From Cryptosporangium arvum DSM 44712 (GTDB taxonomy: Bacteria > Actinomycetota > Actinomycetes > Mycobacteriales > Cryptosporangiaceae): a DNA stretch of 64,000 nt. The DNA lies in the NCBI RefSeq assembly GCF_000585375.1, contig NZ_KK073874.1:1054001-1118000 (forward strand), written 5' to 3'. Below the pieces are notes generated by a model, which ran no database searches, had not been told where the DNA came from, and worked only from the letters and a program-made list of their open reading frames with translations. Shown here in pieces: positions 21,340 through 28,132 of the stretch. The translations under genes and the position numbers were made by a program. Every line of letters starts with the position of its first letter. Position 1 is the first letter of the stretch.

Positions 21340-22950
21340 TCACAGGGTCTCGTCGCGCCGTCGCCGCAGCGCGTCGTCGAGGACACCGCAGAATCTCGCG
21401 AACCGATCGGAGTCGTCGAGCTCCTCGGCGCCGGCGAGGATCACGGTCCACCGGGCGTCGGCCAGCGCGTTGCGACGCGGCTGATCGCCGCGGTAATGCT
21501 CACCGTCGCGGTAGAAGTTCGCGCCGACGCGGAGAGCCGGCCAGCCGAGGTCGACGGACGTGCGACGGTCACCCACCGGGATCGCGTGGTGCGGCACGGG
21601 GTGCGGGAAGCCGGCCCGGACCAGCTTGACGCGGAGGACGCTCTCCTCCGGTGATCTCGACCGGGCGTCGGCCAGCCGGATGGTGTCGGCGGCCCGGGTG
21701 CGCGGCCGGGCGTCCACCAGGGACTGGAGCTCCGAGGCCGTGACGTAGGCGTGGTTGAGCAGCAGATCCAGCCCGGCGACGGCGGCCGGGACGTCGGTTT
21801 CCCGAGCCAGCTCCCAGGCGGTTCGAGCCGGAACGGTGACCGGCAGTGTCGCCGTCTCCGAGGCCACCAGAACCACCAAATCCGGGCAAGGCTGGCCATC
21901 GCCCGGGCCAGCGATCGGGCCTGGGCTGGGCAGGCCAGCAGCTGAGCCGAAGTCGGCAGCTGAGCGAAGGTTGGCAGCTGAGCCCAGGCGAGCGGCTGGG
22001 CGCAGGCCAGCGGCTGAGCGCAGGCCAGCGGACGGGTCGAGGCCGGTGGCAGGGGCGAGGCCTGCAAGCGGTTCCAGGCCAGCGAGCGAGCTGAGGCCAA
22101 CGAGCGGATCCGGGCCGACGGGCGAACCGAGGCCAGCGAGCGGGGCCAGGCCGGTGATGGGGCCGAGAGCAGTGATCGAGCCGAGGCCACTGAGCGGGTC
22201 CAGGCCTGTGGCCGGGCCGAGGCTAGGCAAGCGATCGGCTGAGATCGGGCCGGACGGTCCAGCCGCTGGGGTCGAGCCGGGCCGACCGCCGGCCGACTCC
22301 GAGTGTGCCGGGGCGCCGGCCGACTCCGAGTGTGCCGGGACGCCGGCCGACTCCGAGTGCACCGGAACGCTGGCCGACGTCGGGCCCGGCGGTACGCCAG
22401 CCGAGTTCAGGCCCGCCGGTATGCCAGCCGAGTTCAGGCCCGTCGGTATGCCGGCCGAGGTCGGGCCCGCCGGTCTGCCGGCCGAGTTCAGGCCGACCGA
22501 ACGGGGCGGAGTCGGACCGGGCGAGCCGTCGGTCGGGGGCGGGCCCGGCGGGCCGTCGGGTGGGGGCGGCGTTGGCCCGAGGTTCGGATACCGCTGGATC
22601 TCCGCGGCCGAAAGAGTGGCCTGGCGGGCTCGGATGCCTCGCGTCTGCAGGCGATTCGGCGGCGGCACGATCACCGACACCGGATCGGTGGGCTCGCCGA
22701 TCGGCAGGCCGGCGACGCACGCGGCCGACCGACCGGTCAGCGCGGCTCCGGCAGGAAGGATCAGACCGGCGGCCGCGCAGCGCAGCCGGTGGGAATCGGC
22801 GAGCTCCGCATCCACGTAGACGTCACGGAAAACGCGCCGCCAGGCCGCCCCGTTGAGCTGGGAGCGCGTGAGAAGACCACGGCGAACGGCTTCGGAACCC
22901 CGGAAGATCTGCCCGACGAGCTCGGCCGGGCGGTGCGATGTGCGTGCCAT
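21340..22950 (-). CDS. AbiEi/DUF559-like protein split by a repeat-rich insertion
   Basis: 536 residues from the ATG at 22950; an upstream in-frame extension would overlap the next gene and is rejected. Residues 1-~125 resemble the N-terminal region of AbiEi-type/DUF559 proteins (GLLTRSQLNGAAWRRVFRDV, GAALTGRSAACVAGLPIGEP). Residues ~125-350 are low-complexity repeats. The end (~380-536) resembles a Vsr-like DUF559 nuclease fold (SPEESVLRVKLVRAGFPHPV, SVDLGWPALRVG, DGEHYRGDQPRRNALADARW). The usual Glu of the ExDG-type motif is not seen (FYRDG instead), so nuclease activity is doubtful. Function unknown; many actinobacterial genomes carry solitary copies. Confidence 0.6.
   Translation of the reverse strand: MARTSHRPAELVGQIFRGSEAVRRGLLTRSQLNGAAWRRVFRDVYVDAELADSHRLRCAAAGLILPAGAALTGRSAACVAGLPIGEPTDPVSVIVPPPNRLQTRGIRARQATLSAAEIQRYPNLGPTPPPPDGPPGPPPTDGSPGPTPPRSVGLNSAGRPAGPTSAGIPTGLNSAGIPAGLNSAGVPPGPTSASVPVHSESAGVPAHSESAGAPAHSESAGGRPGSTPAAGPSGPISADRLPSLGPATGLDPLSGLGSITALGPITGLAPLAGLGSPVGPDPLVGLSSLAGLEPLAGLAPATGLDPSAGLRSAAGLRPAARLGSAANLRSAADFGSAAGLPSPGPIAGPGDGQPCPDLVVLVASETATLPVTVPARTAWELARETDVPAAVAGLDLLLNHAYVTASELQSLVDARPRTRAADTIRLADARSRSPEESVLRVKLVRAGFPHPVPHHAIPVGDRRTSVDLGWPALRVGANFYRDGEHYRGDQPRRNALADARWTVILAGAEELDDSDRFARFCGVLDDALRRRRDETL
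21905..22575. repeat. In-frame low-complexity repeat array inside the AbiEi/DUF559-like gene
   Basis: Several families of short in-frame repeats. Units encoding SAG-I/V-P-x-GLN run at ~22385-22500, about three units of ~30 bases encoding HSESAGVPA at ~22283-22370, and degenerate units encoding GL-x-PLAGL-like or LRSAAGL-like hexads at ~21940-22230. All keep the reading frame, consistent with slippage expansion of a linker. Confidence 0.75.
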
Positions 22951-23029
22951 GCGTCCAGCGTGCGACCGCGCGGGCCCGCGAAGGCCGCCGTCCACAGGCC
23001 GAACATCGTCCCGACAGTTGTCCCCAGCC

Positions 23030-25096
23030 TCAGCGACCAGGCGGCTGCTGCGGCCACCCCGGGGGCACGTCCCCCTGCCCGTGCCCCGGCCCGGAACCGT
23101 GCCCCGGCCCCGAGCCGTGCCCCGGCCCCGAGCCGTGCCCCGGCCCCGGCCCATGCGGCGGCCCACCCTGCCCATGCACCGGCCCGGCCGACGCCGGCAT
23201 TCCGGGCCGGGCGCTGCCGGGCTGAACCCCCTCGGGGCGGGGGAGTGCGGTCGGCTGCGTGGCCGGTGGAAGCGGATCGACGCTCACCCGGGGCAGCGAC
23301 ACGATGTCGGGGTTGCACTCCACCGCCGTCACCGTTGGCCCGTGCTGATCAGCGGTGACCAGCAGCATCGCGTAATCGGGCAACCCCTGGAGCGTCCGCG
23401 GTTCCACCGTGTACTCGGCGGCCCGCTGGTACGTCTCGCTGTTGTTCCAGTTCGTGCCCTCGGCGTGCCCGGCCGTGCTGCGCCACGACCGTGAACTGCT
23501 CCCGACCATCCCGGAGATCGACTGCCACGGACGCCGCAGCGACAGGTTGCGCACGCTGCTCGTCGACTTGCTCTCCGACTCGGCCGTGCTGTGCGTCTCC
23601 GCGCCGCCGAGCTGGTGGGTGAGCTGCGTCAGCACGAATCGGTTCTGCCGCCCGATGAACTCCGCGGCCTCGGCGGCTTCCTGGTGGTTGCCCAGCCGCA
23701 TCACGCCGACCGCGCCCGCGCCGAGCACCTGCAGCGACGTGCCACGCAGATGCCGGAACAGGTACACCAGCCGGACGCCGCGCCGCTCGCAGACGTCCGA
23801 GAGCCGCTCGAGGTGCCGCCGGGCGATGTCGTCGGCCCCCACGACCACGATCGTGCGCGGACCGGCCGACGGCCCGCCGGTGGCCACGCCCCGGGTGAGC
23901 CGCTGGACGACCAGGTCGCCGAGCACCTCGTCCCGGGCCGTGCTGCCCGTGCTCAGCGTCGCGATGCAGCTCAGCTGCGCGTCGGGACGGGGCTGGGCGT
24001 CGCTGCCCAGCGGTGCCAGCGGGTGCAGCAGCGATTCGAGCTGCCGGAGCCGCGGCCCGATCTCACGGCGGTAGTCGGGGGAGAACAACTCGTCGGCGAT
24101 CGTCTGGCGTTCGGCGTCGGTGAGCCCGTCGGCGCCGGCCGGCTCGCCCAGCAGAACGCGCAGCGCGGCCAGCACCCGGGCGACGCTCAAGCCGCCGGGC
24201 GCCAGCGCCGCGCAGATCGCGCCGAGCACCCGGTCGTCGGCCGCCCGCCCGTAGCGGTCGGTGCCGCCGCCCTCGCCGTCGCCGCCGTGCACGGCCTCCA
24301 CCAGCACGTCGACGAATTGGCGCTGGTCCAACCCGGACAGGATGTCGGCGGTGGCCAGATCGTCGGGGAAGAGCTGGACGTCGGTGCTGAGCTCGGCCTC
24401 GGCGGCGACCTCGGCGAGCTCCCGGCAGACGCCCTCGCCGGTCAGGTCGAGCACGGTGAGCCGGCCGCCGCTGGCCAGCGTCGACGAACCGAAGACGGTG
24501 AGCAGCCCCTCCCACCCCCAGAGCGTGCCGCCGACCACGTCGATCCGCCGCGTGTGCGGCGGCGGGATGGCCGGCGACCACTCCGGGAGCTGTTCGGCGC
24601 GCTGCTGCTCGGCGACCTCGAACTGCGCCTTGCGGGTGTGCCAGTCGGCCAGTTCGTGGTCGTAGCGGGCGCGCTGTTCGGCCGCCAGGGCGGTGGGCCT
24701 CCGGGCGGCCGTGCCGGCGTTGTGCGCGCCCCACCAGACCAGCCCGCCCGCGACCCCGAACACCGCGAGCACCAGCACGATCATCACCAGGAAGCCCCAG
24801 CCGCCGCCCTCGCCCCGGAACACCAGGAGGCTCAGACCGCAGACCAGGACGAAGCTGACGATCAGCGCCGCCGGCAGCGCGATCGCAATGTTCCGGACCA
24901 GGTGCGGGTTGGCGGCGCGGGCGGAGGCCAGCACGTCGGCCGGCACCTCGCCCATCGTCGGCGGCGGCTGCCCGAACGGGCGGCGGAACAGGTGCCGGTC
25001 ACGGAAGACCCAGCCGAGCCGTTCGCCCGGCCGGAGCAGCGCGCCCAGCGGCGCGCGCGCACCACCGTCCGGAGAGGATCCGCTCGTTTCCGCCAT
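23030..25096 (-). CDS. Two-helix membrane protein with RecA/FtsK-like but P-loop-less domain
   Basis: 688 residues from the ATG at 25096. Two membrane helices lie near 72-125 (IAIALPAALIVSFVLVCGLS and FLVMIVLVLAVFGVAGGLVW), followed by a charged coiled-coil-like stretch with RAEQLPEW. The large soluble part begins RRIDVVGGTLWGWEGLLTVF and ends with RTIVVVGADDIARRHLERLS, GVRLVYLFRHLRG and MRLGNHQEAAEAAEFIG. The strand order recalls conjugation/FtsK-type ATPases, but a GxxGxGK[ST] Walker A is absent, so it may be a non-catalytic relative (inference). The C-terminal tail is Gly/Pro/His repeats. It sits between the AbiEi-like gene and the antiporter on the same strand. Confidence 0.6.
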   Translation of the reverse strand: MAETSGSSPDGGARAPLGALLRPGERLGWVFRDRHLFRRPFGQPPPTMGEVPADVLASARAANPHLVRNIAIALPAALIVSFVLVCGLSLLVFRGEGGGWGFLVMIVLVLAVFGVAGGLVWWGAHNAGTAARRPTALAAEQRARYDHELADWHTRKAQFEVAEQQRAEQLPEWSPAIPPPHTRRIDVVGGTLWGWEGLLTVFGSSTLASGGRLTVLDLTGEGVCRELAEVAAEAELSTDVQLFPDDLATADILSGLDQRQFVDVLVEAVHGGDGEGGGTDRYGRAADDRVLGAICAALAPGGLSVARVLAALRVLLGEPAGADGLTDAERQTIADELFSPDYRREIGPRLRQLESLLHPLAPLGSDAQPRPDAQLSCIATLSTGSTARDEVLGDLVVQRLTRGVATGGPSAGPRTIVVVGADDIARRHLERLSDVCERRGVRLVYLFRHLRGTSLQVLGAGAVGVMRLGNHQEAAEAAEFIGRQNRFVLTQLTHQLGGAETHSTAESESKSTSSVRNLSLRRPWQSISGMVGSSSRSWRSTAGHAEGTNWNNSETYQRAAEYTVEPRTLQGLPDYAMLLVTADQHGPTVTAVECNPDIVSLPRVSVDPLPPATQPTALPRPEGVQPGSARPGMPASAGPVHGQGGPPHGPGPGHGSGPGHGSGPGHGSGPGHGQGDVPPGWPQQPPGR
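23078..23152. repeat. 18-bp tandem repeat encoding a GPGHGS tail
   Basis: About four copies of an 18-base unit close to CCGTGCCCCGGCCCCGAG, read in the reverse frame as the hexapeptide GPGHGS at the C terminus of the two-helix membrane protein. The two central copies are nearly identical, suggesting recent slippage. Confidence 0.75.
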
Positions 25097-25164
25097 GCCT
25101 CGAACGATAGAGCCTCGGTCCGACCGGAACCCCGCCCGCGCCGGGCCCGGGAGCGGCCAGCGCC

Positions 25165-25217
25165 TAGGTCGTGTCCCGCGAACCTCGCTGCGAGCGAGGT
25201 TCACCGGACACGGCCTA
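25165..25217. terminator. Long hairpin terminator after the antiporter gene
   Basis: Two 25-base arms (25165-25189 and 25193-25217) pair with only three mismatches around a 3-base loop, and the right arm reaches into the TAG stop of the antiporter gene. No U-tract follows, as is usual in GC-rich actinobacteria. It should stop transcription of the antiporter before the downstream membrane-protein gene. Confidence 0.7.
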
Positions 25218-27206
25218 CGTCAGCGCAGGCGAGGGCGCCGGGAGGTCGGCCACCCAGTCGCTCACCTCGACGACGTCGGTGTCGCGCGCCGCACGCACGG
25301 CGACGTGCGCACCGTCGACCAGACCGGCCCCACCGACGACCACCAGCGCGTCGGCCGGCGCGGGGTCGGCCGAGGCGATCAGCCCCTGCCGCGCCAGGTC
25401 GGCGGCCGCCGCGGTCGCCCGGCGCCCGGCACGCTCGCCGTCGTCGATCACCAGCGGCAGCCGGCGGGCGGCCGCGAGCAGTGCGGCCGACCGCAGCGCG
25501 GCGCTGCCGTCGGCGTCCGCGCTCCAGCGCACCGCCACCGCCGACGGCGTCTCCGGTAGCGTCCCGACGGTGACCAGCTGCCCGCGAACCTGATCGGCCA
25601 GCGCGTGGGCGCCGGTCCGCACCACGACGACGTCCGGCTCGGACGCCTCGACCTGCAGCCCCAGCTCGTGCTCGACGTCGTGGGAGAAACGGGTGAGCAC
25701 GGGCGCGGGCAGGTCTTCGCGCCGGACGCGCGCGGCCAGCTCCTCGAGTTCCTCCAGCGAGCGGGTCATCTCCAGCAGCTCACCGGAGAGCCCGGTGCCG
25801 ACTTCCAGCGCCGGTGCCCGGTACGGCAGCATCCGGGAGAGGACGACCTCGGCCGGTCGCCGCGCACCGACCAGCGCCCCGGCGATCTCCACCTCGCCGC
25901 CCTGCGTCGACGGCTCGTCGACGACGACGAACACCCGGGTGGCCGGTGCCTCGCCCAGCGACAGCCGCTCGGCTTCGGCGATGTCCCGCTCGATCCGCCG
26001 TTTCGGGTAGAACCGCGTGAGCAGCGGGCCGGCCATCACCGTCGTCACGATCGCCATCACGACCATCAGCGAGAACAGGTCCTGGTTGAGGATGCCCAGC
26101 TGCAGGCCGACGGTGAGGATCACGATCTCGGTCAGCCCACGGGTGTTCATCAGGGTGGCCAGCGCGAACGCCTGCCGGTTGGGAACCCGCTGCAGCTTGG
26201 CGCCGAGGTACGCGCCGATGAACTTGCCGCCGATCGCCACCAGCAGGATGAGAGCCAGCTCGACCAGCCCGTCGAGGCCGAGGTTGCGCAGGTCGACCTT
26301 GATACCGGACGTGAAGAAGAAGACCGGCAGCAGCAGGAGCACGCTGACCTGCTCGAGCTTCTCCATGATGTCCTGGCGCAACGCCTCGCCGCCCTCGCGC
26401 GGCATCACCGCGCCGAACAGGAACGCGCCGAAGATCACGTGCACGCCGAGCCACTCGGCCGCGTAGGCCGACACCAGCAGTCCCACCAGGACGACCGCCA
26501 GCAGCGTGGGCGTCAGCCGACCGGCCCTGGTGTGCAACGGCAACAGCCGGCGCAGAAGCGGACGCACGACGAAGAACATCAGCGCGACGTACGGCAGCGT
26601 CAGCAGCACGTGCCACTGCGCTTCCGCGGAGGCGCCGGCCACCGTCACCACGACCGCGAGCAGTGACCACGCGATCACGTCGTCGACGGCCGCGCTCGCC
26701 AGCGCCAGGCCGCCCAGGCGGGTGCGGTGCATGCCGCGGTCGGTCAGGATCCGGGCCAGGACCGGGAACGCGGTGATCGACATCGCGGCGCCGATGAACA
26801 GCACGAACGGCAAGACGTCGTCACCGGCGACGTCGTGGCGCGAAGCCAGCCAGTACGCCAGCGTGATGCCGAGCGCGCACGGCAGGATGATCGAACCCAC
26901 CGACACGCTGACGGCGATCCGCTCCTTGCCGCGCATCAGCACCATGTCGAGCTCGTAGCCCACGATGAACATGAACAGCACGAGCCCGACGTTGGCCAGA
27001 GCGGAGAGCGGGATCCGAACGTCGATGGGGACGAGTAACGTCGACAGGTGCGGACCGATGATGGTCGGGCCGAGCGCGATTCCGGCGATGATTTCGCCCA
27101 CGACCGGAGGCTGGCCGACCTTCTGGGCCAACCAACCGCCGATCCGTGCGAGCACGAGAATCAGTGCCAGATCGAGCATCAGCAAGCCGACATCGTGCGC
27201 AGTCAC
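25215..27206 (-). CDS. CPA2-family cation/proton antiporter with C-terminal cytoplasmic domain
   Basis: 663 residues. The first ~400 hold about 12 hydrophobic helices typical of KefB/GerN-type Na+(K+)/H+ antiporters, starting LLMLDLALILVLARIGGWLA, with VGEIIAGIALGPTIIG and the ion-binding region LALASAAVDDVIAWSLLAVV (paired Asp). The remaining ~250 residues are soluble, with two repeats that resemble universal-stress-protein folds (VFVVVDEPSTQGG..., ...PLVIDDGERAGRRATAAAAD). It would exchange monovalent cations for protons. The GTG start at 27206 follows AAGGAG. Divergent from the Ser/Thr kinase at 27332 across 125 bases. Confidence 0.9.
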   Translation of the reverse strand: MTAHDVGLLMLDLALILVLARIGGWLAQKVGQPPVVGEIIAGIALGPTIIGPHLSTLLVPIDVRIPLSALANVGLVLFMFIVGYELDMVLMRGKERIAVSVSVGSIILPCALGITLAYWLASRHDVAGDDVLPFVLFIGAAMSITAFPVLARILTDRGMHRTRLGGLALASAAVDDVIAWSLLAVVVTVAGASAEAQWHVLLTLPYVALMFFVVRPLLRRLLPLHTRAGRLTPTLLAVVLVGLLVSAYAAEWLGVHVIFGAFLFGAVMPREGGEALRQDIMEKLEQVSVLLLLPVFFFTSGIKVDLRNLGLDGLVELALILLVAIGGKFIGAYLGAKLQRVPNRQAFALATLMNTRGLTEIVILTVGLQLGILNQDLFSLMVVMAIVTTVMAGPLLTRFYPKRRIERDIAEAERLSLGEAPATRVFVVVDEPSTQGGEVEIAGALVGARRPAEVVLSRMLPYRAPALEVGTGLSGELLEMTRSLEELEELAARVRREDLPAPVLTRFSHDVEHELGLQVEASEPDVVVVRTGAHALADQVRGQLVTVGTLPETPSAVAVRWSADADGSAALRSAALLAAARRLPLVIDDGERAGRRATAAAADLARQGLIASADPAPADALVVVGGAGLVDGAHVAVRAARDTDVVEVSDWVADLPAPSPALT

Positions 27207-27331
27207 AGCGGGAAGCTCCTTGTTCCGTGTCCGGTAGCCGACCTTGGGATCGGGCTCCGGCCGGTAGTTTCACATCGCCGAGGGGCCGTGTTCCGAGTCC
27301 GTCGGGAAGCAGACTCTTGAAGGAGAGGCAC

Positions 27332-28132
27332 GTGGAGGGCATCGCCGACTACGAGTTCGTCCGGTCCCTGGGCGACGGCAACCACGGTGAGTTCTTCCTC
27401 GCCAAGACGCCGGCCCGGCTGCCGGTCGAGGCGGAACTGGTGGCGGTGAAGGTGCTGTCCGGCTCCACCACCCAGGAGGTGTTCCGGCGCGCCACCCGCG
27501 AGCTGTCGGCCTTCGCCGCGGTGCGGTCGGAGCACCTCGTGACGCTCTACGACGCCGGTCAGCAGGGCGGGGTCTTCTACTACTCGATGGAGTACCTGCC
27601 CGACGGGTCGCTCGCCGAGCCCGCGTACCTCCTCGACGAGTCGGCGACGCTGCGTGCGGTCGCGCACGCCGCCCGGGCCGCCCACGCGCTGCACGAGGCC
27701 GGCATCGTCCACCGGGACATCAAGCCCGGCAACGTGCTGCTGCACCCCGAGGGCGGCAAGCTGTCCGACCTGGGGCTGTCGCAGGTGCTGGCGCCCGGAA
27801 TGACGCTGACCGGCATGGGTTCGCTCGGTTCGATCGAGTTCGTCGACCCGGACGTGCTGCACGGCGAGCCGCCGTCGCGCGCGAGCGACGTGTACTCGCT
27901 CGGCGTGACGCTGCACTACGCGTTGACGCAGCAGGGCCTGCACGGCGAGCTGCCCGACCACGACCCGGTGCTCGCGCTGCGCAAGGTGCTCTCGTCGCCG
28001 CCGTCGATCGACCCTGGGCTCGACGACTCGCTCGCCGAGATCGTGTCCTGGACGATCGCGCCCGACCGCACCGAACGCCCCGCCACCGCCCTCGCGGTCG
28101 CCGAGCGACTCGAAGCGTTGGTCACCGCCTAG
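27332..28132 (+). CDS. Ser/Thr protein kinase, catalytic domain only
   Basis: 266 residues from the GTG at 27332, preceded by AAGGAGAG; longer in-frame starts lie in the promoter of the divergent antiporter. Hanks-type motifs: glycine loop LGDGNHGEFF, Lys40 in VAVKVL, catalytic HRDIKPGNVLL (~128), DLG in place of DFG (LSDLGLSQVL, ~145) and SDVYSLGVTLHYAL. It is almost only a kinase domain, with no membrane helix or sensor, so it must be recruited by other proteins. FHA proteins of the same block are plausible substrates or partners. It converges with the fused kinase gene; the two stop codons share CTAG. Confidence 0.9.
   Translation: MEGIADYEFVRSLGDGNHGEFFLAKTPARLPVEAELVAVKVLSGSTTQEVFRRATRELSAFAAVRSEHLVTLYDAGQQGGVFYYSMEYLPDGSLAEPAYLLDESATLRAVAHAARAAHALHEAGIVHRDIKPGNVLLHPEGGKLSDLGLSQVLAPGMTLTGMGSLGSIEFVDPDVLHGEPPSRASDVYSLGVTLHYALTQQGLHGELPDHDPVLALRKVLSSPPSIDPGLDDSLAEIVSWTIAPDRTERPATALAVAERLEALVTA

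Noticed and set aside
22951-23175. Arg/Gly-rich N-terminal extension of the AbiEi-like protein
   Set aside because: It is antisense-like composition, overlaps the neighbouring gene's repeat tail and lacks a ribosome site; ATG 22950 begins the conserved domain.
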